Shown here piece after piece: positions 12,037-26,000 of a DNA stretch of 64,000 nucleotides. The stretch is from Dermacentor variabilis (lineage: Eukaryota > Arthropoda > Arachnida > Ixodida > Ixodidae). Below the pieces are notes generated by a model. The model had not been told where the DNA came from. It did no database searches and saw only the letters and a list, made by a program, of their open reading frames with translations. The position numbers were made by a program, and so were the translations under genes. Where the stretch lies: positions 251,613,767 to 251,677,766 of the forward strand of contig NC_134568.1 of NCBI RefSeq assembly GCF_050947875.1, given 5' to 3'. The stretch's first letter is position 1. Each line of letters opens with the position of its first letter.

Positions 12037-14912
12037 TCACACGTACTTACTGGACAACTGCTTGGCCAGTTCCGTGTACTTGAGAAACTTAGAGTGCGGG
12101 CTCTCGTCGGCAGGAGCCGCTGGCGAGCTGGCCGGCGGTGAGGCAGCTGGCGAACCAGCCGGCCCGTGGCTGCCTGCGGCGCCCTGCGACGCCTCCTTGG
12201 GCGCCGGCTCCTTGGCCTTCCAGGTGGGCGAATCACCCGGCGTCGCCGCCGAGCCGTCCTTGATGAAGTGCATCTTGGAGAGGTGGTGCCGGTAGGCGCC
12301 CTTGGACACGAAGTGTGTATCGCAGAAGGCGCACTTCATGAGCGAGTCCGAAGTGGCTGCGTCGTTGCAGGCCCAGCTGAAAGCCAGGATAGAGCCAGGG
12401 CTCGCCGCCTGCGGCGCGTTGGCGCGCGACAGGTGCGCGTCCGTCTTGTCCAGCAGTTTCTGCAGCTCCTTGAGCGGATGGTCCGAGACCGCGTCGCCTT
12501 CGCCGTTGTGCTGGCCGCGCCTGGAGCGCGACGAGCTCGCGGCTCGCGGGTTCTGCTTGGCCTTGGGAGATGCCGTCTTCATCTCGGCCAGCGGCGTGTC
12601 GCAAGACGAGGACGACGACAGATCGTCCGTGTCCGGCCCGCCGCGCTCAGACGACCTCCGGGAAGGCAACCCGTCCGCAATCACCAGGTCGTCTGCGCCC
12701 GGCGAGCTGGCTCTCGTCGACACGGATTCCGCGGGCGACCGAGGTTGGCTGAGGCGCTCCGGGTCGAGCACGGGCGGCTCCGCGTCCTTGTCAGGCGAAG
12801 ACACGCCGCTGCGGGGCGAAGCGTGGTTGGCCGGCGTCTCTTCGGAGGGGCACGGCGACGCGAGGCCTCCCGTCAGCCTTGGCGAGTGGCCAGCCGACTT
12901 GATGGCACCGTAGCGAGGTGAGCCCGCTGGGTGCCATGGAGGGTAGACTTCCTCGTCGATGCCGAGTCGCTGCAGTATCCCAGCCGACGTAGGCCCTCCG
13001 CGCTTGCCTTTACTGTCGAAACTCTTCTCGATGAGTCTTTCGATGGCGTTGAGGACCGACGTTGAAGACGATGACGTGGAATTGGGCCTCTTCTCCGACT
13101 CGGCGGAGGCCGCGCGATCGGGCTCGGCAGACTGCGGACGCGGCGACTCCAGCGGCGGCGGCGGAGGCGGAGGCGTATCGTCCTCGGCGCTTTTGCGCGA
13201 CTCGTTGGAAGAGCAGGGCTCGGGTCTAGCCTGCTGTTGCAACGCGGTCTTGAGCAACTGCTGCGAGCGGCTGCAGCTTTTGATGTGCTGGACAAAGTCT
13301 TTGGCGTCCACCTTCTCGGCGCACTCTTCGCAGGCAATCTTGCCGTCGGACTCAGCAGCGCCAAGCGGACTTGGCGACGTCTGGTTGCTCGGTGCTCCAG
13401 AACGTGCCGTCATCTCCATACGTTCCAGTTCGAGCAGCTTGCGAACAGGCAGCGACTTCTTGCGCCGCTCACGCGTCTGTCGGCGCCGCCCACCACCTTC
13501 AGTAATGGAGCGGAGAATATGTTCCTTGTAATGAGAGTTCTTCACCATGTGGTAGCTGAGTTCTTTCAACGAGCCGAACGCCTGGTCGCAGACCTTACAC
13601 GTGAGTACCGCGTTGACTTGCGACTGATTAGCGAGCTTGTCCTCCGGAGTCCGCCACGAAATTATCTGCTCCTGGCTGATTATATTTGTGTAGTGCTGCG
13701 TGACCCTCATGTGCGTTGTCATGTCGGCAAGCGACTTGAACGACTGTCCGCACCACATGCACTTGAGGATCTGCCTCGTCTGTTCAGCGCCTTTTCCCAG
13801 CCAGACGTCTTGGCCACGAACCAGTTTTCGGGGCAGGGGCACGCCGTCTTTCGTGGTTGCGCCAGAGGCACCTGGAGGTGTGGCCGTAAGCTTTGGCGGG
13901 GGAGGAGTCGTATGGCCTGATACGGGCGGCGGTGGCGGTGCAGCTGCATGCATCCCAGCCATACCGCAGCGTGGAGATTGCTTCATGTGCAACGTCATGT
14001 CTGCCAGTGACTGAAACGATTCCTTGCACCAGACACATGTGAAGACATCCTTGGTCTGCTCACCACTCCGGCTGATCCATTGACTTTGCCACGGGTTCTG
14101 CCTGTTCGAGGCTGGGCGGAACGCATCTCCCTTGGTAGACGTCTTTTCAGGAAAGGCTATTTTCATCGCAGAGCTCGTTGCATGACCTAATTCGGACGAG
14201 GTGCTTCGTTCTCGTTTAACCTTGCCGTTCCAAGAGTGATGCTGGTGATGTGGCTCAGAGCCAATAGCCCTGGCGCCCATGCTCACTGGCGCCGGAGCTG
14301 ACGGCATTCGAGCCCCAAGCCAGGGCCCTCCGGGAGTCGGGTCTAGCCGGCCCAATTTTGCAGGTTTGTGTTCGTGCGGTACCGTTCGCGCTCTTCGTCG
14401 TGACACCGACAAGTCTAGTGGCGAATCGGTGGCCCCGTTAGCTGAGGGGCCTTCCGCGACCGGCATGTCTTCATCACCTGACTCCGCCACATCGCTTCCC
14501 GATGGCTTCTTGAGGCTAAAGTCCAGTGGGGCGTCCTCTTCGCCCGCAGCCTCTTCGTTGATGTCATCCCCTTCTTCCTCTTCTTCCTCCTTCTTGACGA
14601 CGACCATGGGCGCAAGGACCGGTGGCGCCTCGTCGCGCGCAGAGGTGCTGGTCTTGCGCAGCGGTACTTCTCGGTCGTCCGGCTCCTCTTTGAGTGCCGC
14701 CGGCTCGGCAGCCACATCATCTTGCATGGGCGATGAGGGAGCTTTGGGCGTCGCCGCCGAAGCACGCTCGCTGTCCACCGGTGAACACCGCGGCTCGGCA
14801 GGAGGCGTCTCGGCCAGCACCGGTGGCGACGTGCTTCGCGTGTCGCTTGTCACCGAGCCGTCCTCCTTGGCTTCGTCGGCAGGAGCGTCCACCTTCGCCT
14901 CGCCTTCCTCCC
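12037..14912 (-). CDS. tsh: Teashirt/tiptop zinc-finger transcription factor, large terminal coding exon
   Basis: Teashirt-family proteins are nuclear repressors that pattern trunk, limb and eye in arthropods, acting with Hox and Wnt inputs. This exon encodes about 957 residues. In coding order: an acidic N-terminal part; PLDFS (near 14520) and PLDLS (near 14415), the CtBP-corepressor motif type; a first finger with CVWC (14046-13973); a second with CMWCGQSF and HMRVTQH (13770-13691); a third with CKVCDQAF and HMVKNSH (13607-13521), all with the SL(A/K)(D/E)-type core of teashirt fingers; a degenerate CEEC finger (13341-13263); long Ser/Pro-rich stretches; and a final CAFCDTHF...HHLSKMH finger (12340-12256). 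It ends KYTELAKQLSSKYV and TGA at 12037-12039, corresponding in position to the end of vertebrate TSHZ proteins. No homeodomain is seen, unlike vertebrate TSHZ. The exon starts after a strong acceptor in phase 1; the first coding exon is not identified. Family identity is near certain; teashirt versus tiptop naming is arbitrary outside flies. Confidence 0.95.
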
Positions 14913-14940
14913 CTGCGAATGTGCAAAAAAGAAAGGAAAA
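14913..14940 (-). other. Splice acceptor of the teashirt terminal exon
   Basis: On the minus strand a pyrimidine tract (TTTTCCTTTCTTTTTTGC) is followed by ACATTCGCAG, then the exon. The reading frame stays open about 57 codons further upstream, but that peptide is hydrophobic and unlike the acidic protein, so it is intronic. The acceptor leaves two bases to complete a split codon, implying a phase-1 intron. Confidence 0.88.
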
Positions 14941-15994
14941 CAGGGTCAGATAATGGGCGACTGGGGAACGTTCGCATGAGTGCGTAGCTCGAAAGTACGA
15001 GACGGGAGGTAGGGAAAAGATAAGGGGTAAGAGCATTAATGGCAGGAAATAATAGCTGCCATGAAATATAAACGCAAACGGCACGATCCATTCCTTCTTG
15101 CGCTCTTACGGCTACCTCTAAGCCTATATAAATTCACAGTACATGACAAATAGAACACTACTCGAGCGTCAAGAGAACGCTCTTAATATTACTAGCTGAA
15201 TCGTGGAAAGTTGCAGCAGCAAGAGTGACTAGAAAATTTCTGCGTGCCACGCAAAAATTATTTTCCAGAAATTGCTTTCCTTTGTTTCTTCAGAATCACC
15301 AGGAAATCAAGATGCGAGTAAAATTTAGGCGCACCCGAATGGCGCAGTAGGTACTAGTGCTACTCTTTGGTACCCTTTGTACATCATATTTGACGACAAG
15401 CATCAGAAAGTAAGATTAATGGCTCCAGTTTCCTTCTTCTTTTTTTTGTAAGCACAGATGGTCATCGTGCTCGCTTATCGCGACGCGGAAGGTTATCGAT
15501 AGCGCTTAACAACTGCTATACCGCCGACAGTGAAAGAAAAACACCGCGGAGTCCCCTTGTGCTTTCCAGTCGACGCCAACTGTAAGCCGTACTTAGACCT
15601 CTCCGCACACTCGAAAAAAGAATCAAAACTGTCTCCCGCCAGCGCGACGAGCGTGCCGAGCAGGCGCGCGCTGGCGTCGTTCTTCGCTCCTGTCTCCGTC
15701 AAGTATCAACCGACGCAGAGGCTGCCATGATAGATGGCCCGCGCTTGCGGAAGCCAGGTGCTGCTGTTGGCTGCGAGCGAGCGTGGCTGTTGTTCACCGC
15801 TGAGCGTACCTGCCCCGCCGTCGACCGTTTTGCGCCTCGCGAGGACGCGCATGATGTATTCCACACGCGCCGATGACGCGTCTAGCCAAGCTGCAGACCA
15901 GGCGGAGCTGGTGAAATTGCGACCGATTATTGCCGGGCTTGTGCTGGACATCTTATGTTTTCTCGTCCCATCTATCTTAAAGACGTAACATTAG

Positions 15995-16218
15995 AAATTA
16001 TGGGGTTTTACGTGCCAAAACCAAGATCTGATTATGAGGCAGGCCGTAGTGGGGATTAATTTTTAGCACCTGGGGTGCTTTAACGTGCACCTAAATCTAA
16101 GTACACGGGTGGTTTCGCATTTGGCCCGCATCGAAATGTGGTCGTCGTGGCCGTGGGATTTGACCCCGCGACCTCGTGCTTAGCAGCGCAACACCAAAGC
16201 CACTAAGCGACCACGGCA
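15995..16218 (-). repeat. Ruka-type tRNA-derived SINE, near full length
   Basis: Read on the minus strand it has a tRNA-like head (TGGTCGCTTAGTGGCTTTGG, then CGAGGTCGCGGGGTCAAATC as B-box region), the body words AAATGCGAAACCAC and AGGTGCACGTTAAAGC, and the GGTTTTGGCACGTAAAACCC tail. The same body recurs at about ten other places in the window. RNA polymerase III-type promoter is internal. Non-coding; depends on LINE machinery. Confidence 0.9.
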
Positions 16219-19200
16219 AGTTGACGTAATATCGCCGTTCCGCAGCGCCTGCGCACAACTTACGCCAACTGTTTGCAGTGCACAAAAAAAGCTGCTGCAA
16301 AACCACTGTGCGCGGAACGGACCTCGGCAAGTGCTGCGCGACGGTCACTGCAGTTCACGACAGGTTGATCGAGCATGGACGAAAACGGCAAAGATTACGC
16401 GAAGCGAACATCTGGGACCCATAGAAGAAAAACAACAAGGCCAATAAATCGGTTTGTTGTGAAGGTCTAGAACACAAAAGAGAAAATCTCTGGCTAGGCA
16501 GCCCAATCCTTATTCCCAAAACGTTTACTACGTAAGAGATGCGCGTAATTACGCGCTGCCTTCCTCTCGTGAGAACCCATGCGTTCTTTTCGCGAGAACT
16601 CATGCAGGTTGAGATCTGCGTGTATGATGCGATCTTGTGAAACGATGCATATTTAGCCCCAGCAGTCAGATCTTTCTCCTACGAAGTACCTCATGTGTGT
16701 AATAGTACGCGTGAGTAGTCGATGGCTGTGGTTGCATAAGTGCACGCAAAATGAAGCGAAAGGAACTAAAAGCAACTAATGCTGTGAGTCGGACACGTCG
16801 TCAACCCCTTTTATGCTCCTTTACCATGTTCGCTAAAATATACGATTTGGTATCCCGAGAGCACTTTTTCTTTCGGCTAAACGTGGTCGCATAGGAGCTA
16901 GTAAATGGCAGCCCATGGAGCTGTTTCTCGGTTATGTGTTTCCGGCGACAGATGACCACATGTTAACGTGGGCTCAACGTCGCTGCTGCTAACACGCACC
17001 CGCTGTGAAAGCTACGCAAATGAATCGCGAGGCAGGTAAATGTTCTGCGATCTCCACGAGTATCACAGGTGAGCAACACGCAGGCTCCGAGAAGTTGCGA
17101 GATCTAGTGCTATGAGCTACGCCACGCGGAAAAATGAATTAATGAAGCTTCATTGTATTGTCGAATGCGATGACACGTCGGACTGGGCAACGGGTAAAGA
17201 CGTAGTTGTGGTCGAAGACGATAGCTATCATCTAGACCCTAAGCCGGAACTACTACGACTCCACTGCACCTTGACGAAACCCAAGAACGTGTATGGTAGC
17301 GCCACAGTATGCCGAAACCGTCCATCATACAAATAACGGACTGTGAAAAGAGGAAACCAATTTGTTCTCGACTTTCTCCTTTTTAAACAGAGCGAAACCT
17401 GCTAGACGTTAACGTCGGACGGTTACATTTGGGTTATAAATAGCAGGGCAGCTTCCGGAAGTGTCCATTTCAATTTAAACAGCGTAAGTTTATTTAACAC
17501 GCAACACAATCTCGGTATACAGGCAATTTTTGCATTCCACCCGTGAAAGCGATAAGGATGCAGCGGCATCGAACCTGCACCTGTGCACAAAGCAACAAAA
17601 CCTCATAGTCGCCGTGTCGTGGCGGCAGTTGTAAATAATTCTCAGCGCCTTAGTTTTAACAAATTTTAGCGTAAAGCACACGCACAGCAGAACCAGGCAC
17701 CGCCTGCTCAACCTCCATACATGACACCCCCCTCCCCCCCCCCCACACACACAGATACAAACTTTTTTTTTCACTTCTTTGTCGTTCTATCTTCGGGTAC
17801 AAATATAATCGCGCCCGTTGTGCTCAAACAAAACTTAACTGAGCACTAAGCTTGAGTTGAGGCGGCACCTCTACCGTTGATGCAATACAGTATATTCGCT
17901 GATAATGGTAGAGTTCCATCGTGCATGTCGTCGATAGTCTTATGCTATCAGAATCTTAAATAAAACTTGTTTCCTTCCTTCAGTATTGTATTTAAGTTAT
18001 TTCTTAGCAAGTACATTACATTCGTTCCCTTGAGAATTCCACGAAACCTGTGTGGTTGTCTTTGAAACTTTATTTCTGGTTGAATGCAGGGTTAAAAGCG
18101 ACATTACGAAAATATACTAAACGCCGCATGTGTCGTAGTGCAGTTCCCTCAGAAAGGGGAAACGCTGCCACCGTATACAGCCGAGAGCACTGAACACAAC
18201 CAAGCGCATTGCGAAAACAGAGGTCTTCGCAAGGAAAAAAAAAATCTAATGAACGGAAATGTTACTAAAATGAGTATTTATATGCTGGCAAGTGGATCTT
18301 TACAAATAAAATAAGCCAAAGCCGTCTTATCGGACGTTCCACTGTTCAGACACGGTGATACAGTACAACACCAAACTTCATTCGTGCGACTTCGTTCGCA
18401 AGCTTTGCAAATCCTGCTGGCCAAGAGCGTGAGAAAAACCAATTCAACTATACGCTCGAACGGTGCAGGTTATTTCCTGCTTCGAATAGTTATGTAAGCA
18501 ATGGGGGCGCAGAGAGCATCACTAAGCAAATTGAGCCTTGTAAAGTTTAGAGTTCCGTACGAAACCCTTTTTCCTATTTGAACCGGCTTCGAAAAGGTTC
18601 ATGCTTCAGCATGCGACTAAGTGAACTTGTTTAATTTTTTTTTCTGTTAAGAATGCTTGCTGTGATCTGAATAAATGAGCGATCCCATGGTAAATAATGC
18701 AGATAAGTTACTTTCAGTGGCTCAATTTGCACGAGTCAGCAATCGCATTTGACTGCAAGTGGCTTTTCGTGAGGTAGCTTTGACGCTGTTGCAGCATCTC
18801 GTGCACCTTTCCTGGCTCGCCAATGTAATAAAGAATAACTGGTATCTTGAACACCAGGCCGAGGTACGTAGAGCGCGGCAGAGGGCCCATTTGATGTTCA
18901 GAAGGGCGGCTCGGATCTTGCTGGTCGCCACACGCGCAGTCTGAATACCACGTTTCCTGAAGATACGAGACTCCAATTCTCTACTACTGCATCGTTGCCC
19001 TACGTTGTCTGGAAGTGGCTACGTGTCTAAGCTTCTACGATTTCCCGCGACAAGAACGTTTGGAAGCCTTTTCACTGCAAGTATGCCTGGATGACCTGCA
19101 TCTCTTCTTCCATGCCTATTGCGTTCGAGCATGTCTCTAACCTGACTCGGTTGACAAGCAGTGTTGCGAGTGCACGCTAATCTACTATGAGGTGCACTGA

Positions 19201-21227
19201 TATGAAGATCGGATATCGTCGAGAATGCGGAAGTTTTCTGTAAACAGCAGTAGAACGATGAACGCCGCTCGGGTGCACCTCGACGTACTAAAAATTGGAA
19301 GATCCTCGTGGCGCGATACAGAGACGTGTGCAGAATATGTATGCTACTTGCAATATTTAAGGACTTGCAACTCTCGGTCAGCACCCGCCGCCCAATTTAT
19401 GTCCTACCAAATATTCCCCAAAACAGGGTATGATCACGCCTTTTAGTCGATTTCAAGTGGCAACAGGGCTTCTTCGCTACATCACCAATGCGCTCGCTCC
19501 GTGTTGGGAAAGACAGGTCGTACACTTTGAAAGCGCTCACGACTTCAACACCAAGGTAACGAACGTTGTCCTGTATGGTGCTGACTGACCAGTGTCTTTC
19601 GACGTTTTCTATCGGGGAAATTTAAACAGCAACCACGCAAGTTCGTTTCGTCGTGCGCTGAAGCATATATAAATTCCCTGTGGGGAAGCCGATCCCATTG
19701 TGAAGAACTGTTACGCATGGAACTAGAAACGTTGGAACGATTATTTTAACGTGGTCAGTGGACCATATTTTTGTTCGACGTGCTTTTACCTGACCTGGCG
19801 ATTTTTTTGTAAGACACTTGACTACACCAATGTACGGAGAGGTCTTTGGGGATGTTTTAAAAAGGTGAAACCTCTAAAGGTTTTTTTCTCGGCATTAAGT
19901 ACGTTTTCGGGCATTTTCAATTGCACAAGCCAATGAAACTAGCGGTGTCGTGTTCCCTGGTGCCGACTAAATCGGACTAAAATTCTTCCAACAAGCGGCG
20001 CCAACCTGCGGGTCGCTGGACCGCATTTCTCCTACGCTTTAAGCGCACTCACTGGAGAGCCTGTGTGAACAGTTTCACAACACGTAACACCACTAGTTCT
20101 GTCACCTTGCGACAGTTTGGCTAGGTTGCAAATGGAGACTGTCTATTTCACTGTCGCTTTTAAAGCATCAGTTGTGTCACAATTCTGGAAAAAAAAACAA
20201 CATGAGCCCCGGCGTTATCTTTAAGGTAATTATCTGAATCATCCTGCGTAAGGCTTTGCAATGAACACCAGCGACGCTTATTCTCTGAACACTGACTTGA
20301 AAACACCGCTATCAAAATAACGTCATTAAAACTGCAAGCCACGCCTAATTAACCCTGCAAAGCATCTAGCTCGGTACGATATACTGCTCGTGCAATATAC
20401 AGGTTTGCTTTATTTTAGGGAAATTCTCGAGGTCGTACACGAAGCGGACATGAAAACAAGCCGGCGGACACTGACGTTTTATATAGAATGAAAAGGCTGA
20501 GCGCGTGGTCACCACTATGCAAAGTGGAAGGGCAGCGGGACGCGCCCGAACGATGCCGATAGGCTCGCGGAAGACGCGGTAACGCTCGCCATGTACACAG
20601 TCAGCCTTTCGAGCTTGCATAACAGCGACTCGTGCGGACTCGCGCGCAGGCGAAACGAATCAAAACGCGACCGCAATCGTGACTACATATACTGGAACGC
20701 CGAGCAGCAGCAGAAGCAGTAGCCCCAGCATGCATAGCCACATTCATGTCGGTTTCATGCTTCGAAAGGTCGTCGCGGCCTTCGACACGGGGCTGCCAGG
20801 AGCAGCTGCGACCCGAGGGCAGGAAAGCAGCCTCGCGCCCACCGCCGGCCCTCAACCGCGGCTGCTGCCCGCACGCGGGAACAACGCCAGTGCAGAACAC
20901 AGCCAAGCGCGGCAACGTCGTGCTCAGGTCTATAGCGCCTCCGAAGAACGCCGCAGGGAAGTATCCCGGACTCATAGAGCGCAAGCTTCGCTGCATTACC
21001 TCCCGCGACGAGCACCGCCACTTATAGGCTTTTGAGCGCCACGGTGTGCTGCGAAGTTGCCGCCTGAAGGGAGACAAAAGCGGAGGAATAAGTCTGTCTA
21101 TATACGTTGATTGTGCTTTGAAATCTCCATCTGCGCTTCTTTGACGCAGAAGTGTGGAGTATTAGAGGATTAGAGGAAGATAAAACCACCTCGGCACGCG
21201 GGTGGACGGCCTAAGTTGGTTCGACAT

Positions 21228-21335
21228 GTTGAAGTAGCATCGCGTGAAAGACAATTCGGACATACGAACGTGGCCCACGTCAGCGCTCGTGGCACACTCT
21301 GGTGACTGTTGTCTTTCGCGCATCCCTGCTGCTTT
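21228..21335. repeat. Imperfect hairpin (~45-bp arms)
   Basis: AGTAGCATCGCGTGAAAGAC on the left matches, inverted, the GTCTTTCGCGCATCCCTGCT segment on the right. Pairing continues with mismatches towards a centre near GTCAGCGCTCG. Probably a small foldback element. Confidence 0.6.
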
Positions 21336-22989
21336 AAGATACAAAACTTCCATTCTTGAACTTCGGGCCCACAACGCGGCGCCCATGACATCAGAGTGAT
21401 GTAAAATATAACTGCATTTTAGCGTACTTGGGTCGTCTTAGCGAAGTACAAATCAATAAATGTTAGCAGACTGGGTGTTTGCTTGCTTTCGAAAACAACG
21501 TAATTAACTAGACCCAAGCAGACGCTGTCAAAGTCTACGACATTACGTGGAGCCAATGCGGAGAAGCCCGGGCACGCCAAACAATGGCGTTATTCAAGCC
21601 GCAAGTTCGCATAGCTTAACCAGTGGAGCCGCAAGCTGTGTCATAAAAGTATTGCCGCGAATTTCTTATGAAGCATGCCCGTCCGTCCGGACAAAGCAAT
21701 ATACAAGATAAAGAAGGATGAAAGCATAAACTGTGTTCTGTCCTTCATGTACCGTTGACAAGAGTATGCATCGCCCAGTGTTGTAGAGAAAAAAATCATG
21801 TTATTTAGAGCAGAAAATAATTTTAAAAAACAACAACGAAGCGCTAAGCCTGTGGGCTGCGGATGACAGAAGCAACCCACGAAGCTAGTATAACATGCCG
21901 CTAAACCTAGCGCAGCTTTGCGATAAACTTCGTAACAAAGAGACATGTAAGCCGACGGAGGAGATACCAAAATAGACTTTCACTAGGCGCGCCACGTGGT
22001 TGCAACGGTGTATGTATGCGTGGAGCATAACCGCTATGCAATTTCTTCGGATAAGCACACCACGATATGGTCGAAACAACAGATCCCTCTGTACAATGTT
22101 TCTACACTAAGCATGTATGAATTGCTGATAACCGACATTGTGGGACAAAACTTGAGAACATGCGAGTCCAAAAGAAGATTACGAATCGGTCCGAACAACC
22201 ACTGGCTCATCTTATACTTTCGTAAAATCACGTTCTGTTCTCGCATTCTATATACACCAACTTGGCATCGCGCAACCCCGCACTGGATCTGCCATGTTTG
22301 CTCTTGTCTTGAGAAAAAAAAAAGTTGATAAAAATCATGGACGGCCACCGGATGGAAAGCGCTCTTGCTTTACTTGCTGAAGGCGATCACAGCATGCGCC
22401 TGCATCTAGCCTCGCCGTTGATATAGGGCTCTGGAACGCTGTTTCCACCGATCCTTTTTCCTAACGCGTCTGTCGGAATACGTTTAACTCGATTTGATAG
22501 CATGGATCATGCACACGCAAGCATTCAAAACTTCCATAGCTTCCAAACATGAACACTTTGTAAGGATTTATTAGAATTTTCGTGACTGCGTGAACAACTT
22601 GGGTGCTTTTTTGAAGCTACCGACCGGACATAAGCGAATATTAAAGCAGTTTTTCATTGCTGCAACAATGACGCGGATTATAGGAACAATATAAAATATT
22701 TTTCTCTGTAAGTTTAATGCTTTTTTTGAGTGCCTGTTCTTTGCCACTGCCCGCAGTGCAGTGTGCAGAGACAATAGTTTTCCGTTTAGCTGAACCAGTT
22801 GGACGACTAGCCTCTGTCGGAAGAAAAAAATGTGCAACATCGACGCGACTTAACATCGAATCAGAAGACCGTGCGAGCGCTACTGCGCTCAGTGAGATCG
22901 ACCGGCCTGTGTGAACGCCTGTGATTGGAACACCTCTTCGGTTACCTGCTTTTCTTTGTCTTTCTTTTTGGCTGCATTTGCCCTCTTTG

Positions 22990-23085
22990 CAACCCCTATA
23001 TACCCCACCCCAGTGCAGGGCACCAAACCGGAAACTCGTCTCTGGTTAACCTCCCTGCCTTTCCTCTCTCGCTCTCTCTTTAGAG
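22990..23085 (+). repeat. Retroposon 3'-tail repeat, copy A
   Basis: Carries AGGGCACCAAACCGGAAACTC and CTGGTTAACCTCCCTGCCTT followed by a CT-rich run. The same string (AGGGTAGCAAACCGG, then CTGGTTAACCTCCCTGCCTT) occurs at 43950-43990. No coding part is attached here. Confidence 0.7.
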
Positions 23086-26000
23086 TGCACGTCTCCGTGA
23101 GGCAAATTGCGACCTGGAGTGGCAATAGCCAAGAAACCTTAATTCCCTCTTTCTGGTGTCAATCCTTCTGCACAGCAGGGTTATTCTTATGCATTTCGGT
23201 AAGAAGTCAACTGCTCCAAGTAAACTAATCACACAACGAGGATTATTCTATTTCATCTTATTCAAGCTTGCTTGTACTGCCAGAATTCAAACACACTTTC
23301 AAGATTGTCTGCATTGCCCGTTAACGGTCTCGTTTTCAAATGGACACGTCTGCCAGAATGGCCACCAATTTCGAACCAAATGCCGCATCAACGATAAAGT
23401 AGTCCACGTTCAATCACAAGCCAGAACTAGTCTCCGGTGTGTGTGTTCCCACCCACACAAGGGTGAGCGGGGGGTGGGGGATGTAGACGGTGACAGCCTA
23501 TGGGAATAGACTATGAACGCCTGAACTTAAGGTTAGTGGAATCTTAGCGCATATAAGAAAGTTGTCAGTTCACTATATCCGTCCGCGACTGAAGCTGTCG
23601 CCGAAATTGTATTTCGTTTCATGAAAGCTCTAGAGAAATGCATGCTGTCGCTGTCGCCGCTTTGCGAAGAAGCGATGGCTGCACTAAGATATGGATCCGA
23701 GCTTTGCGGTAAGGCAACAACTTCAAAAGGGAACAGCGCAAAAGACGGGACAGGCCAGAATATTTCCATTCGGCACTTTTCCCTTCGTAAACATAGCTAC
23801 TGTACAGTATACGCGCCGTGCACACCGACGGACGCGCCACTGGTGGCGGCCTTGCGCAGAACACGCGGGAGAGGAGCCTGGCGCGCACCGTAGTTTGTTG
23901 TGTAGTTGATCGTGCTTCTCTGTCTTATTCACGTTTTCAGAGCAAGATAGGCAACACCATACGCACGTGTGGGGTAGCCAAAGCGTCAGCGAATGTCGAA
24001 GAAGAATTGTTGCAGGGTGGGGGGCTCAAATACCGGTGAAAACGTGCCGGCGATACGGTTCTAATCATTCCCGGCAAAGCCTCATCAGTGGGAGCAACGG
24101 TAGCAAAACTGGATCGTCCCTTCGAAGGGAAATTTCTTGTTCTCATCCTTTCCTTTGTCTCGTCGGTGTTTTTTTCCACTCGATCATAGTTAGACGCGTG
24201 AGCAACGAAGTTCGTCTGCAGTGCAGCATGAGGTTTAAAGACATTTAGCTAAAGTTCGGAATGCTGTTTGCCGCTTATATTGTTTTCCGCTTCTTTACCG
24301 CGTTGCGCTAGCTAGGCAGCACGACTGCACGAGCGCATTGCATTGTATCTTAAAGCTACTGAAGTTTGCAAGAACTGAAATTGTTGGTTTCATGTGGCGC
24401 GGTAAATCCTCGCACCAGCTGTCGCACACCTCATGGTTTTACATATATTTTATGCGTGGCTTCGCACATGTTTAACTGACGCTAGTTGCTCCATGCATAA
24501 CTCTTGTCGATTCTTTTGAGCTGCGAAGTTTTCACCCTGCCTTGTTTGTAAAGGGTATAAATCACGCTGTGTCTTATCGGAATGATACCAAGTAAGTGCT
24601 TCTTTAACAGCTTTATTCTTTTCGCCCGAGGGCATCTTAGATATTGTTTGCGTTTTTGAAAATGTGTTTAGAAAATAGGTAGTTCAAGGCGAGAATCGCT
24701 AATAGCTGCTGCATATGGTATTTTGCTCCATTTCTCACTGAAAAGTTCGCGTCCCGTTTGGGAAATCATCACACCTCGATGCTGCCTGAGCAAACTTAAC
24801 ACGCCGGGTGATTTGTTTGTTTCACAACGTAGTCCCTTCTTGCATGTGAGTTTTGTACTCAACTGAATTCTTTCTTATACTTACGCTGCAGACGACTAAA
24901 CTGGGCCTTGCCGCCAGCGCTCATCTACTTTGACTGGCGCTGCTCTGCCTTTAAGTACATCATGTGGCACCTCTCTCTAGTAATATAAAAAAGTACTGAA
25001 AAGTTAGTCAGTCTTTAGCTTTGTACGTTTCCATGCAGCTCCCTTGGGGAATATAAAATTGCACAAGCTGCAGCGGGAACGGTAGTTCATCGGCGTATGC
25101 AGCAGAATTGCATCGGCGGTACAGCACTAACACGCGCTTTTATTAACCTGTGTGTTTGGTGACTTGGTTGGCTAGTGTACGCGTTTCCATCAATAAATTG
25201 GCAATTACTCTTCTTGAGGCGACTTCGACTGCACTTATTCGGCGATGTCACATGTATTCATCGGCAGAAAAATCACAACGGCATATGCACAGATTGCACC
25301 ATGCGGATTTGTTTGCTATAAGTCTGCACTAACGACGGGTGCTTATTATTCAGGTACAGAAGCAGCATTGCGGCAAGGGTAGAATAAAGAAAACCATCGA
25401 GAGATCGCATCACTCAACAAAATTTATCGGCTAGTGAACATGAGCTCCACGTCATGTAAATGGGGTTCATGGCGTTTGTCTGCGGGACACACCTTGCACT
25501 TATGTGGACCATGTTGTCCCAAACACCGGTAACATCGTGTTCATACCCGCTCGCACAGAGGTCAGCATCTTCCCTACAGCTGTCACCGCAGAAGAGGCAG
25601 CCTGGCATCGGAAGAAAGGAGAAATCGCACCCGCGAACTTCAGCCATCCTTGCTGCAAAGGGTTGTCGTCTGCTACTGCTCCCGCGTGTACTGTTGGAAG
25701 CGTCCGCTAGGTGGCTTTCAGTGGCGCCTCTATAGGCGGTGCACGAGGCGTATAGCACTTCAGATTGACTACATGGTCTAAAACGTTACTACGCGAACTC
25801 TCAAGAGTAGATTCGTTCTGCAGAAACTACTAAGCACCAGAATGACACAGAAGCCGCACAATGAAGCCCAGTGACAGCTGTAGCTACGCAAGCAGCGCCA
25901 GATAACTACAGAGGGTCACTCCAGCGATGCCTATTTTTGACATTGACACACACTTTGACAAAGTGAATGCAGTTACGTTTAAAGTACTTTAGCCATGGCC

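Noticed and set aside
12166..12921. Long plus-strand frames over the teashirt exon
   Set aside because: They are antisense shadows of GC-rich zinc-finger coding sequence and give Arg-rich peptides with no domain.
14918..15084. Upstream extension of the teashirt frame to an ATG at 15084
   Set aside because: The added peptide is hydrophobic and unlike the family, and a strong splice acceptor lies at 14913-14930.
25414..25758. Cys-containing minus-strand frame (CLFCGDSC)
   Set aside because: Suggestive of a Cys-rich domain, but the spacing fits no family I can name and no splice or homology support is visible.
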